Shown here piece by piece: positions 37,857 through 46,704 of a stretch of 64,000 nucleotides of DNA. The notes below the pieces were generated by a model. That model was given only the letters and a program-made list of their open reading frames with translations. It made no database searches and had not been told where the DNA came from. Every line of letters begins with the position of its first letter. Position 1 is the first letter of the stretch. Both the position numbers and the translations under genes were made by a program. The stretch lies in contig NZ_AP022871.1 of NCBI RefSeq assembly GCF_011764565.1, positions 1,922,001-1,986,000 of the forward strand, read 5' to 3'. The stretch is from Phytohabitans suffuscus. GTDB lineage: Bacteria > Actinomycetota > Actinomycetes > Mycobacteriales > Micromonosporaceae.

Positions 37857-39229
37857 TCCTGGCCAAAGGGTTCGGATGGCGGCACGCCGGGCGCAGGGCG
37901 TGGGCCGTCCGGGGGCTCGACCTGCACGTCGAGCGCGGCGAGCGGGTGCTGCTGCTGGGGCCGTCCGGCGCCGGCAAGAGCACGCTGCTGGCCGCGCTCG
38001 CCGGGCTGCTCGCCGCCGACTCCGGCGAGCGGGAGGGCACGGTCGAGGTCGACGGGCGGGTCGGCATCGTCTTCCAGGACCCGCAGACGCAGATCGTGAT
38101 GGCCCGCGCCGGCGACGACGTGGCCTTCGGGCTGGAAAACCACGCCGTGCCGCCGGCGCGGATCTGGCCCCGGGTCGACGAGGCGCTGGCCAGGGTCGGC
38201 TTCCCGTACGGCCGGGACCGCTCCACCACCGCCCTCTCCGGCGGCGAGCAGCAGCGGCTGGCGCTGGCCGGCGCGCTCGCCCTCCGCCCCGACGTGCTGC
38301 TGCTCGACGAGCCCACCGCCAACCTCGACCCGGCCGGCGCCGACCTCGTCCGCGACGCCCTGCGCGACGCGCTCGACCCCGCCACCACCGTCGTCCTCGT
38401 CGAGCACCGGGTCGCCGAGGCACTGCCCCTCGTCGACCGGGTGGTCGTCCTGGATCCCGGCGGCGGCGTCCGGGCCGACGGCCCGCCGGACGAGGTGTTC
38501 GCCACCCACGGCGGCCGCCTGGCCGCCGAGGGGGTCTGGGTGCCGGGCCATCCGCTGGAGGCCCGGCGCGCTTGCGCGCCGCCCGGAGAAGGGCTACTCG
38601 CCGCCGAAAAGGCCACCATCCGGGATCGGCTGGCCGCCGTCGATCTTCTGGTACGAGAGGGCGAGTCCCTGGCCATCCTCGGCGCGAACGGCAGGGGCAA
38701 GTCCACACTGGCGCTGCTGCTCGGCGGGCTCCTGAAGCCGGACAGCGGCCGGATCGCCGCCACCGCCGCGCTCGCCGGCCCGGACGCCGCCACCGCCCCG
38801 CACCGCTGGCGCGCGCCGGCGCTGGCCCGCCGGATCGGCTCGGTCTTCCAGGATCCCGAGCACCAGTTCGTCACGTCCACTGTGTACGACGAACTCGCGC
38901 TCGGCCCGCGCCGCACCGGGCTGCCCGAGGACGCGATCAGGTCCACGGTGGACGAGCTGCTGGCGCGGCTGCGGCTGGACCGGCTCGCCGGCGCCAACCC
39001 GTACACCCTCTCCGGTGGCGAGGCGCGGCGGCTGAGCGTGGCGACGGCGCTGGCCAGTGCCCCGGCGCTGCTCGTTCTCGACGAGCCGACCTTCGGGCAG
39101 GACCGGCGCACCTGGATCGAGCTGGTCGCCCTGCTGGCCGGGCTACGCGACGAGGGGCGCGCGATCGTGACGGTCACCCACGACGCCGCCTTCGTCGAGG
39201 CCCTTGCCGACCGGACGGTCCCACTATGA
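37853..39229 (+). CDS. ykoD: ECF transporter ATPase with two ABC domains
   Basis: A 458-residue fusion of two ATP-binding domains, as usual for YkoD. First domain: Walker A GPSGAGKST, LSGGEQQRL, LLLDEPTANLD; second: Walker A GANGRGKST, LSGGEARRL, LVLDEPTFGQD. Together the two halves power the ykoE/ykoC transporter. GTG start at 37853 overlaps the ykoE stop, and ykoC follows after 21 bases. Confidence 0.94.
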   Translation: MILAKGFGWRHAGRRAWAVRGLDLHVERGERVLLLGPSGAGKSTLLAALAGLLAADSGEREGTVEVDGRVGIVFQDPQTQIVMARAGDDVAFGLENHAVPPARIWPRVDEALARVGFPYGRDRSTTALSGGEQQRLALAGALALRPDVLLLDEPTANLDPAGADLVRDALRDALDPATTVVLVEHRVAEALPLVDRVVVLDPGGGVRADGPPDEVFATHGGRLAAEGVWVPGHPLEARRACAPPGEGLLAAEKATIRDRLAAVDLLVREGESLAILGANGRGKSTLALLLGGLLKPDSGRIAATAALAGPDAATAPHRWRAPALARRIGSVFQDPEHQFVTSTVYDELALGPRRTGLPEDAIRSTVDELLARLRLDRLAGANPYTLSGGEARRLSVATALASAPALLVLDEPTFGQDRRTWIELVALLAGLRDEGRAIVTVTHDAAFVEALADRTVPL

Positions 39230-39250
39230 GCGAGCGGATCCGGAGGCACA

Positions 39251-40000
39251 GTGAGCGCCCCGCTCGCGCGGCGTAACCCGGTCGCCAAGGTGGCCGCCGC
39301 GCTGGTCTTCACCGTCGCGCTGGTCACCACGCTCGACCCGGTGCCGCCGGCCGTGGCCATCGCGATCGAGCTGGCCGTGGTGCCGCTCTTCGGCGTCGGC
39401 TACCGCACGCTCGCCCGCCGCGCCTGGCCGCTGCTGATCAGCGCCGCCGGGGTCGCGCTGACGATGGTGCTCTTCGCCGCCGAGCGGACCGGCGAATCGC
39501 TCTTCCACGCCGGCCCGGTCGAGGTCACCACGAGCGTGCTCTCCGGCGCGCTCGGCCTCGCGCTGCGGGTGGTCGCGATCGCGCTGCCCGGCGTGCTCGT
39601 CTTCGCCTCCACCGACCCGACCGACCTCGCCGACGCGCTGGTGCAGAACGTGCGGGCGCCGTACCGGTTCGCGATCGGCGCGCTCGCCGCGTTCCGGCTC
39701 GTGCCGCTGCTCGGCCAGGAGTGGCAGCTGCTCCGCCTCGCCCGCCGGGCCCGTGGCGTGGACGCCGGCCGCAACCCGGTCGCCGCGGCGCGGATCTTCG
39801 TATCGACCGCCTTCGGGCTCCTCGTCGGGGCGATCCGGCGCGGTACGCGGCTGGCCACCGCCATGGACGCACGCGGGTTCGACCGGGGCGGTCCACGCAG
39901 CCAGGCGCGTACGCAGCGCTTCCAGGGCGCCGACGCCGCGCTCGTGATCGGCGCGCTTCTGCTCGCCGCGGCCGTCCTCCTCACCGGCGCTGTCACCTGA
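39251..40000 (+). CDS. ykoC: ECF transporter transmembrane (T) component
   Basis: A 249-residue CbiQ-like membrane protein with five or six hydrophobic segments and a coupling region with the Ala-Arg-Gly-type motifs LARRARGVDAGRNPV and AMDARGFDRGGP that contact the ATPase. It completes the ykoEDC transporter under the riboswitch. GTG start at 39251. A hairpin at 40016-40043 follows the stop. Confidence 0.92.
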   Translation: MSAPLARRNPVAKVAAALVFTVALVTTLDPVPPAVAIAIELAVVPLFGVGYRTLARRAWPLLISAAGVALTMVLFAAERTGESLFHAGPVEVTTSVLSGALGLALRVVAIALPGVLVFASTDPTDLADALVQNVRAPYRFAIGALAAFRLVPLLGQEWQLLRLARRARGVDAGRNPVAAARIFVSTAFGLLVGAIRRGTRLATAMDARGFDRGGPRSQARTQRFQGADAALVIGALLLAAAVLLTGAVT

Positions 40001-40015
40001 GTGCCAACCATGGCG

Positions 40016-40043
40016 GGCTGCGCATGTTCGCATGTGCGCAGCC
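40016..40043 (+). terminator. Hairpin after ykoC
   Basis: Inverted repeat GGCTGCGCA / TGCGCAGCC (40016-40024, 40035-40043) with a 10-base loop, 16 bases after the ykoC stop; it probably ends the thiamine transporter transcript. Confidence 0.65.
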
Positions 40044-40117
40044 GTGAGGCCACCTGCCGTTCGCCGATGAGGACGAGATTGAGCACTGGATCATCGCGCG
40101 ACACAAGGAGTAATCGC

Positions 40118-41809
40118 ATGGGCCACGGCCACCACCATCACGACCACGGCGGGCAGCCCGCCGACGTCCCCGAGGCTCTTGACCTGTCCATCCCGGACAG
40201 CGAGCTCTCGCCCTCCGATGTCTCGCGGCGCGGTTTCCTGCGCGGCGCTGGTCTTCTCGGTGCCGGCGCGGCTGCGAGCGTCCTCGTGACGCCCGGTGCG
40301 GCGCACGCGCACGGCGACGACCACGACGACCACGGCAAGGGCGACGACCGCAAGGGCGGCTTCCTCTGGCTCGCCGGTGACCACCACATCCACACCCAGT
40401 ACAGCTCGGACGCCATGTACCGGGTCCTCGACCAGGCCCGGCACGCGCGGGCGTACGGCCTGGACTGGATGGTCATCACCGACCACGGAAGCGTCGCCCA
40501 CGCCAAGATCGGCGTGGAGAAGGTAAACCCGGACATCGTCGCCACCCGCGAGCAGATCAAGAACCTGCTGGTCTTCCAGGGCCTGGAGTGGAACATCCCG
40601 GCCGCGGAGCACGCCACCGTCTTCGTCCACCCTGGACGCAACGAGGTCGCGGTGCTCAAGGAGTTCGAGAACGCGTACGACGGCACGGTCAAGGGGGCCG
40701 GCTCCCCCACGCCGGAGAACGAGGCGCTGGCGGTCGCCGGCATCAAGTTCCTCGGCGAGGCGGTGCGCCGCCGCCGGATCGACGGTGCCCTCTTCCTCGC
40801 CAACCACCCGGCCCGCCGGGGCATCGACTCGCCGCACGAGATCCGGGCCTGGCGCGACGCCGACCCGAGCGTGGCGGTGGGCTTCGAGGGCGCACCGGGC
40901 CACCAGGCGGCCGGCCTGCCGGGCGGCAACGCGGGCGGTCGCGGCTTCTACGAGGGCAGCCCCTCGTCGGCCTCGTTCCCCGGCTACCCGCTGGAGAGCT
41001 ACCGCACCTGGGGCGGCTTCGACTGGATGACCTCCACGGTCGGCGGCCTCTGGGACAGCCTGCTCGCCGAGGGCAAGGCGTGGTGGATCAGCGCCAACTC
41101 GGACTCGCACGTCAACTACCTCGACTCGGCGACCCGGGGCCCGGACAGCAACTTCGAGCTCAACGGCAGGTACAACGACCCGGTGTACGGCCCGCTGCTG
41201 ACCGAGGCCGGCGACTACTGGCCCGGCCAGTACAGCCGTACCCACGTGGGCGCGACCTCGTTCGCGTACCGCGCGGTCATGGACGGCATCCGTTCCGGCC
41301 GGGTCTGGGTCGACCACGGCGGCCTGATCAGCGGCCTGGACGTCCGGGCCCGCGTGGCCGGCGACCGCCGGTCGGGCTCGGGCACCCCACTGGGCGGTGT
41401 CCTGCGCGTGAAGCGGGGCACCAAGGTCGAGCTGACCATCGACATCGACCTGGCGAACGGCCCGAACTGGTCGCAGTTCGTGCCGGTGCTGGCACGCGTC
41501 GACGTGATCGCCGGCTCGGTGACCGGTCCGGTGGCCGACCGCGACACCTTCACCGCGCCGAACACCAAGGTGGTCAAGTCGTACGAGGTCAACAAGTCCA
41601 CCGGCAAGGTCTCGTTCACGTACTCCTTCGGCCGCGTGGACCAGCCGTTCTACGTCCGCGTGCGGGGCACCGACGGCAGGCGCGGCGCCCCCGGCCTGAT
41701 GGGCGCGGCCGTCGACCCGGCCGGCCCGGCGATGGACGTCGTCGGCGACGCCGACCCGTGGCTCGACCTGTGGTTCTACGGCAACCCCATCTGGGTGCTC
41801 CCCAGTTGA
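40118..41809 (+). CDS. Tat-exported PHP-domain metallohydrolase-like protein
   Basis: A 563-residue protein. It starts with an exceptional His cluster (MGHGHHHHDHGG), followed by a Tat signal (SRRGFLRGAGLLGAGAAASVL, cleavage likely after AHAHG). The PHP domain begins at GDHHIHTQYSSDAMYR, with MVITDHGSVAHAK, GLEWNIPAAEHATVFVHP, FLANHPARRGIDSPHEIR and ISANSDSHVNYLDS supplying the metal-binding His/Asp/Glu set. The C-terminal part (from about 395) is beta-rich and may bind a substrate. PHP domains are phosphoesterases; a secreted one with His-rich ends is of unknown substrate. ATG at 40118 is fixed by AAGGAG. Its stop overlaps the next gene. Confidence 0.9.
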   Translation: MGHGHHHHDHGGQPADVPEALDLSIPDSELSPSDVSRRGFLRGAGLLGAGAAASVLVTPGAAHAHGDDHDDHGKGDDRKGGFLWLAGDHHIHTQYSSDAMYRVLDQARHARAYGLDWMVITDHGSVAHAKIGVEKVNPDIVATREQIKNLLVFQGLEWNIPAAEHATVFVHPGRNEVAVLKEFENAYDGTVKGAGSPTPENEALAVAGIKFLGEAVRRRRIDGALFLANHPARRGIDSPHEIRAWRDADPSVAVGFEGAPGHQAAGLPGGNAGGRGFYEGSPSSASFPGYPLESYRTWGGFDWMTSTVGGLWDSLLAEGKAWWISANSDSHVNYLDSATRGPDSNFELNGRYNDPVYGPLLTEAGDYWPGQYSRTHVGATSFAYRAVMDGIRSGRVWVDHGGLISGLDVRARVAGDRRSGSGTPLGGVLRVKRGTKVELTIDIDLANGPNWSQFVPVLARVDVIAGSVTGPVADRDTFTAPNTKVVKSYEVNKSTGKVSFTYSFGRVDQPFYVRVRGTDGRRGAPGLMGAAVDPAGPAMDVVGDADPWLDLWFYGNPIWVLPS

Positions 41810-42309
41810 GATACGTCGGGACGAGCCTCGGGCACGGGGCTGACCGGGAGGCCGAGCACTGGATCCACACGCTCGGCCTCCCGGCCGGTGTCGAGGCGTG
41901 CACGCACCTGGCTCGCGCGCCCTACCCCCATGTCGTGGTGAGCCTCGCGCTGCCGGACGGGGCCGACGCCGACCTGCCCCCGACGCCGGACGAGCTGTCG
42001 AGGTCCGCGGCCGGCGCGGCCGCCGACCACGCCGCGCGGCGGGGTGGTCGGGCGTTCGTCTTCGCGGGCGTCGAGGCCCTCACCGGCACGCTCACGGTCG
42101 CCGACCTGCTCGCCAGGAGCGCGATCACCCGGGTCAAGGTGCTCGGCGGACCCGAGCCCGAACCCGAGCGGGAGATCCTCACCCGCGACTTCGTCCGTCC
42201 GCAGTGGATGGACGGCGCGCTGACCCTGATGACGTCGCCGGCACCGCGTGGGCGGCTGGCGCCCTTCGAGTTCCCCAACCCCACGCCGTGCTGCGGCGGG
42301 GCACACTGA
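41806..42309 (+). CDS. Unrecognised protein coupled to the PHP-domain gene, C-terminal CCGGAH
   Basis: A 167-residue soluble protein I cannot place in a family. It contains DREAEHWIHTLGLPAGVEACTHLARAPYPHVVVSLALP, VFAGVEALTGTLTVADLLARSAITRVKVLGG and ends FEFPNPTPCCGGAH, where the vicinal Cys pair and His look like a metal or redox motif. TTG at 41806 overlaps the PHP stop (TTGA), so coupling is likely; a later start cannot be excluded. Four bases after its stop the HAD gene begins. Confidence 0.65.
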   Translation: MRYVGTSLGHGADREAEHWIHTLGLPAGVEACTHLARAPYPHVVVSLALPDGADADLPPTPDELSRSAAGAAADHAARRGGRAFVFAGVEALTGTLTVADLLARSAITRVKVLGGPEPEPEREILTRDFVRPQWMDGALTLMTSPAPRGRLAPFEFPNPTPCCGGAH

Positions 42310-42313
42310 CTAC

Positions 42314-43012
42314 ATGTCTCGTGGCACCCGCCTTGTCATGTGGGACGTCGACCACACGCTGTTGGCCGCCGGGGGCGTCGCCCAGCTCGCGTACGCCCCC
42401 GCCTTCACCGCGGTCACCGGCGTGGCCTGGCGGGAGATGGCCTTCTCGGCCGGCCGCACCGACCGTGACATCGCGGCGGAGACGTTCGCGATGCACGGCA
42501 TCGACGACTGCGAGCCGCACCTGGACGCGTTCTTCACGGTGTTCGCGGCCGAGTTCGCCGCCCGCCGCGAGCTTCTGGTCACCCACGGACACGTGCTGCC
42601 CGGCGTCCGCGAGGTCCTGAGCGCGCTGGGCACCCGCCCGCACGTGGTGCAGACGCTGGTGACCGGCAACATCCGGCCGGTCGCTGTCGACAAGCTCGCC
42701 GCGTTCGACCTGGCCGTGCACGTCGACTTCGACATCGGCGGCTACGGCACCGACGACCTCGTGCGCGCGACGCTGGTGCGGCGCTCGCTCGAACGGGCCG
42801 CCGCCAAGCACGGCCGCGCCTTCGAGCCCTCCGAGGTGGTCGTGGTCGGCGACACCGCGTACGACGTGACCGCCGCGCTGGCCAACGGGGTCACCGCGGT
42901 CGCCGTCGCGACCGGCGGCACCTCGGCCGAGGCGCTCGCGGCGGCGGGCGCGCACTTCGTCCTCGACGATCTCAGCGACGTCGATGCGGTCGTGACCTTA
43001 CTGGCCGGCTAG
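42314..43012 (+). CDS. HAD-superfamily hydrolase (phosphatase type)
   Basis: A 232-residue haloacid dehalogenase-fold hydrolase: motif I LVMWDVDHTLL (nucleophile and acid Asp), motif II LVTGN, and motif III VVVVGDTAYDVTAALANG; cap domain between residues about 18 and 95. It resembles phosphoglycolate phosphatase-like enzymes. ATG at 42314, four bases after the previous gene. Substrate unknown; it may be co-transcribed with the PHP-domain protein. Confidence 0.92.
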   Translation: MSRGTRLVMWDVDHTLLAAGGVAQLAYAPAFTAVTGVAWREMAFSAGRTDRDIAAETFAMHGIDDCEPHLDAFFTVFAAEFAARRELLVTHGHVLPGVREVLSALGTRPHVVQTLVTGNIRPVAVDKLAAFDLAVHVDFDIGGYGTDDLVRATLVRRSLERAAAKHGRAFEPSEVVVVGDTAYDVTAALANGVTAVAVATGGTSAEALAAAGAHFVLDDLSDVDAVVTLLAG

Positions 43013-43043
43013 CCCCAAATCCCCTTGGGGGCCTGTGCGCGTT

Positions 43044-43103
43044 GTGGGAGCGGTTCCAAACTCTAGAAGGAATCCAAGTTGGCTAATTTCAGCCCGCTCC
43101 CAC
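43044..43103. promoter_or_regulatory. Inverted repeat before the peroxidase gene, LacI-type operator-like
   Basis: Perfect 10-base arms GTGGGAGCGG / CCGCTCCCAC (43044-43053, 43094-43103), 40 bases apart and 24 bases before the peroxidase start. The left arm continues as TGGGAGCGGTTCCA, which resembles the LacI-family operator TGGGAGCGCTCCCA known from CebR-controlled actinomycete genes. It may be an operator pair; no LacI gene is in the window. Confidence 0.5.
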
Positions 43104-43127
43104 GATGCTCCGGAAAGGCGGCAACGC

Positions 43128-44681
43128 ATGCCTTCCACTCCTTCGGTCAGCAGGCGGGGGTTCATCGCGCGCGTCGGCGGGGCGGCCGCGGGTGCCGTCG
43201 CGATCGGCGCGGTACCCCCGTTCGCCGGCTCACACGCGGCCTACGCGGCGACCCCTCCCGACCGCTTCGGCCGCATGTTCACCGACCTCGGACCCTTCAT
43301 CCCGCCGGACGACCGCCGGCGGGCGGCGCTCATGGACATCGGCCGGCCCGGCGGGATCATGGACGCCAGGGACCCCCTCCAGGAAGGGCCGGTCCGGCTG
43401 ATCACCAACCCCGAGCTCAGCCCGAACAACCGCGACAGCCAGGACGGTACGACCATCCACATGACCGCGGGCGTGACGTTCTTCGGGCAGTTCCTCGACC
43501 ACGACATGACCTTCGACACGACCTCGCCGCTGGGCATCCCCACCGCGCCCGAGTCGTCGCCCAACAGCCGCACCCCGTCCTTCGACCTCGACACCGTGTA
43601 CGGCGGCGGCCCGGTGGCCAGCCCGGCCCTCTACGAGCCGGACCGCGTCAAGCTGCGCATCGAGTCGGGCGGGCTCTTCGAGGACGTGCCGCGCCAGTCC
43701 AACGGGACCGCGATCATCTCCGACCCGCGCAACGACGAGAACGCGATCATCTCCGGCCTCCAGAGCGCGTTCATCCTCGCCCACAACCGCATCGTCGACC
43801 AGCTGCGCGGCCAGGGCGTACCGGCGGCCCAGCAGTTCGCGCAGGCCCGCCGCACGCTCACCTGGCACTACCACTGGCTCATCCTCAAGGAGTTCCTGCC
43901 GACCATCGTGGGCCAGTCGATGGTCAACACCGTGCTGAGCGGCGGCCGCCGCTGGTACCGGCCGGACCCCTCGCCGGCCTTCATCCCGGTGGAGTTTCAG
44001 ATCGCGTACCGCTTCGGCCACAGCATGGTCCGCCCCTCGTACCGCCTCAACCTCGCCGGCAACCCGGACGGCACCGCGTTCTTCGGCTTCATCTTCGACC
44101 CGGCCGGCGAGGGCCAGGCCGACCCGGTGGACCTGCGCGGCGGCGCGCGGGCGCCGAGGCGCTTCGTGGGCTGGCAGACGTTCTTCGACTTCGGCGGCGA
44201 CCAGACCACCAACGTCCGCCCCAACAAGCGGATCGACACCCAGATCTCCACGCCGCTGTTCAACCTGCCGCTGGGCGCCATCGCGAGCGGTGACCCGCCG
44301 ACCTCGCTGGCCACGCGCAACCTCCTGCGCACGATGACGTGGGGTGTGCCAGCCGGCCAGCTGATCGCCCAGCGCATGGGCTACCCGATGCTCCACCTGC
44401 AGGAACTGGCCGGCTACGGCGTCGCGCTGGAAAACCACACCCCGCTCTGGTACTACGTCCTGGCCGAAGCCGAGCGCACGACCAACGGCGTGACCCTCGG
44501 CCCGTGCGGCGGCCGCCTGGTCGCCGAGGTCTTCATCGGCCTGCTCCAGCTCGACCCCGGCAGCTGGGTGCGCACGCAACCCACCTGGACACCCACGCTG
44601 CCGTCCGCCACCCCCGGCACGTTCAAGATGGCCGACCTGCTCCGCTGGGCCCGGGTAGACCCGGCCAGCCGCGGCCAGTAG
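43128..44681 (+). CDS. Tat-exported haem peroxidase (animal peroxidase superfamily)
   Basis: A 517-residue secreted haem peroxidase. The Tat signal is VSRRGFIARVGGAAAGAVAIG, with cleavage near SHAAYA. The distal haem site is VTFFGQFLDHDMTFDTTS (Gln and His next to Asp), the proximal His lies in RFGHSMVRPSY, and FILAHNRIVDQL is a typical helix of the peroxinectin-like bacterial group. It would oxidise halides or phenolics outside the cell; substrate unknown. ATG at 43128 has GGAAAGG upstream. Preceded by an inverted repeat and followed by a strong terminator, so monocistronic. Confidence 0.93.
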   Translation: MPSTPSVSRRGFIARVGGAAAGAVAIGAVPPFAGSHAAYAATPPDRFGRMFTDLGPFIPPDDRRRAALMDIGRPGGIMDARDPLQEGPVRLITNPELSPNNRDSQDGTTIHMTAGVTFFGQFLDHDMTFDTTSPLGIPTAPESSPNSRTPSFDLDTVYGGGPVASPALYEPDRVKLRIESGGLFEDVPRQSNGTAIISDPRNDENAIISGLQSAFILAHNRIVDQLRGQGVPAAQQFAQARRTLTWHYHWLILKEFLPTIVGQSMVNTVLSGGRRWYRPDPSPAFIPVEFQIAYRFGHSMVRPSYRLNLAGNPDGTAFFGFIFDPAGEGQADPVDLRGGARAPRRFVGWQTFFDFGGDQTTNVRPNKRIDTQISTPLFNLPLGAIASGDPPTSLATRNLLRTMTWGVPAGQLIAQRMGYPMLHLQELAGYGVALENHTPLWYYVLAEAERTTNGVTLGPCGGRLVAEVFIGLLQLDPGSWVRTQPTWTPTLPSATPGTFKMADLLRWARVDPASRGQ

Positions 44682-44701
44682 TGGGCCTTCCGATAGGCGC
44701 G

Positions 44702-44730
44702 GGTGCGCCCGGCGTGGGGCCGGGCGCACC
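44702..44730 (+). terminator. Terminator of the peroxidase gene
   Basis: Perfect 12-base stem GGTGCGCCCGGC / GCCGGGCGCACC (44702-44713, 44719-44730) with a five-base loop, 20 bases after the stop codon. Confidence 0.88.
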
Positions 44731-44799
44731 TGCCCGCGTCCGTCGTGACCGGGAGCCCTCACGGGTGTGGACCAGCGCTGGTGGACATCCGGGCCGATA

Positions 44800-44818
44800 G
44801 TTCAGACGTTTGCTGAAC
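44800..44818. promoter_or_regulatory. Short inverted repeat upstream of the unrecognised 461-residue gene
   Basis: GTTCAG-ACGTTTG-CTGAAC in a less GC-rich spot about 140 bases before the start codon. It may be an operator for this gene, but no regulator is nearby to pair with it. Confidence 0.35.
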
Positions 44819-44957
44819 CCGGCGTACAGGCGCGCCGTAGAGCGGGGGTCACGCCCGGCCGGGGCCGCTGTGAGCTGCCCGCTCCCATCTCCGACCGCCG
44901 ACCGCGAGCCGGGCTTCGTTCGAGCCTCGGACAGGTTCGTGGCAGAAAGGGCGGCAG

Positions 44958-46343
44958 ATGGGTACGGACGATTCCACTTCCGGCGGTGACCCGCAGACGA
45001 GCGGCGGCGACCGGCAGACGAGCCAGGAGGCGGTCAACCCGGGCGAGCCCGGTGGCACGGTGCGCACCGAGGCGGCACCCGGCCAGCCGCAGCCGCAGCC
45101 GGACCCGGCGGAGGGCATCCATCCGGTCGCCAGGAGGCAGGTCTCGAACGAGCGGCGGATGGAGGAGGGGAACAGCGAGCCCGCGGTCGAAGCCGGGACG
45201 CGACACCGGACGAACGTCCAGCGGCTGGTCAACGTGGTCACAGATCCTGAGGTGCTGGCCTACCTCTGCTACACCGCCGGACTCGGCACGGATGCCTACG
45301 GGCGTGCGATGGTCTCGAGAAAGGCGCTCATGGCCGGTGCGGGCCTGATCTCCGGGGTCGACGCCGTGCAGGCGCTCCAGCCCATCGTCAAGAAGATCAT
45401 GGCATCTCCCGGCCAGGCGCCCGATCAGCGCGACGGGGTGTTGCACAGCGTCCTCAACTCCGCACGCTTCGGCCTACAGATCGGAGTGCCGGGGCAGACG
45501 ATCAGCGCGATCCGTCAGGAGAGCTCCGAACCCGGGTTCGTCGAGCTGGACCGTGCCGAAGCGCAGAAGGCCGCCGGATACGGGTTCGGGGCGGCCGCGA
45601 GCAGCTTCGGCGCCTTCGTGATGTCGGTGGTGAAACGGATGCCCGAGACGAGCCAGGGTGGGGTGCAGGGCGCGTTCCGGAACGTACCCACAGCGGTTCT
45701 CGATGCCCTCAAGGATCCCGCGGACCGCGGCAAGCTGGTGGACTCCGTAGCGCTTTCCATCGAGGCGGCGGGGCGCCTGAAGCTGAACCCGTGGGCCATC
45801 ACCATCGGCAACGGCGTGCAGCTGGGCCACTACGGCGTGTCCGCGGCGCAAGCCGTGAGCAAGAAGGACGGCAGCGTGGCGAAGCGCTCTTTCGTCGCCG
45901 CCGCCAACATGGCCATGTTCGCCGCCTTCATCGGGACGACGGCCAAGACCTGGTTCTCCGTCGAGCAGGGCGCCGCCGGCTCACCGACGGTCCGGGCGAA
46001 ACGCGAAGACCTCTACAAGGCGTACGTCTGCTCCGCCGTGGCCGCCGCCGCGGCGGCCTCTGTCTGGTTGGTCACCGCCGCGGACGCGTGGCGCGCGAAT
46101 CCCGGGTCCCTTCGGGCCGAAGCCGCGCAACGGCGTTCGACGGCCCCGGCGCAGCCCGAGATCGGACTGCCGCAGCTGCCGGCTCCGGCCACGACGGCCA
46201 CGAACCCGTCGGCCGCCGCCGCCCGGCTCGGCACATCCCGGGAGAGCAGCCCCGCGGCGGCACCTGCGGAGGCACGCGAGGCCGCGCCGGCGCGATCCCC
46301 CCGCCGTAGCGCCGAGAGCAACCTCACAGCGGCGGGGCGTTAG
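44958..46343 (+). CDS. Unrecognised 461-residue protein with disordered ends and a helical hydrophobic core
   Basis: I do not recognise this protein. Residues 1-75 are polar and repetitive (SGGDPQTSGGDRQTSQ, PQPQPDP), residues about 80-380 form a mostly helical Ala/Gly-rich core with several mildly hydrophobic segments (VLAYLCYTAGLGTDAYG, LMAGAGLISGVDAVQAL, AAGYGFGAAASSFGAFVMSVV, FVAAANMAMFAAFIGTTA, YVCSAVAAAAAASVWLVTAAD), and the last 80 are Ala/Pro/Ser-rich. Repeated moderate helices with small residues could form a pore or membrane-associated bundle, though this is speculation. ATG at 44958 with AAAGG upstream. It stands alone between the peroxidase and another unknown gene. Confidence 0.7.
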   Translation: MGTDDSTSGGDPQTSGGDRQTSQEAVNPGEPGGTVRTEAAPGQPQPQPDPAEGIHPVARRQVSNERRMEEGNSEPAVEAGTRHRTNVQRLVNVVTDPEVLAYLCYTAGLGTDAYGRAMVSRKALMAGAGLISGVDAVQALQPIVKKIMASPGQAPDQRDGVLHSVLNSARFGLQIGVPGQTISAIRQESSEPGFVELDRAEAQKAAGYGFGAAASSFGAFVMSVVKRMPETSQGGVQGAFRNVPTAVLDALKDPADRGKLVDSVALSIEAAGRLKLNPWAITIGNGVQLGHYGVSAAQAVSKKDGSVAKRSFVAAANMAMFAAFIGTTAKTWFSVEQGAAGSPTVRAKREDLYKAYVCSAVAAAAAASVWLVTAADAWRANPGSLRAEAAQRRSTAPAQPEIGLPQLPAPATTATNPSAAAARLGTSRESSPAAAPAEAREAAPARSPRRSAESNLTAAGR

Positions 46344-46704
46344 CGAAGTCGTGACCGGCCTCCGCAATCCTGAATGGCTCAATGGCTCCACCCGATACAG
46401 GACGGGTCGAACGCTATTACGCGGGCTCGCCTTCTCCGGAGGCCGCGCGCTAAGGTCTCGCAAACCTCACGCAGGTAAATGCAATGACACGGCTGTTTCA
46501 TTATATGAAGAAAGCACTCCTGGTATAGCCGATCCTTGACACCGCGACCGTGCGGGAATTCCCGGATTGAGCGCCGCCCGCCCCTAGGCTGTTGGGGGTC
46601 CGGCGGTGGAGCGGCACGAGCAGGCCATCCGCCCGCGAGCCTCCACCACGCCGGTGCGGCACCCACTCAAAGGTCTTCAGTGTCGATCATGTTTGGATAG
46701 GCTT
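46344..46704. other. Intergenic region with an AT-rich pocket
   Basis: About 360 bases. The stretch 46470-46540 (with TTTCATTATATGAAGAAAG) is much poorer in GC than anything around it, and AATGGCTC is tandemly repeated near 46373-46388. A TTGACA at 46534 lacks a convincing -10 box. No gene seen; a promoter for the following gene or a scrap of foreign DNA are both possible. Confidence 0.45.

Noticed and set aside
46534..46570. Promoter based on TTGACA at 46534
   Set aside because: No -10 box at the proper distance; left as part of the intergenic description only.
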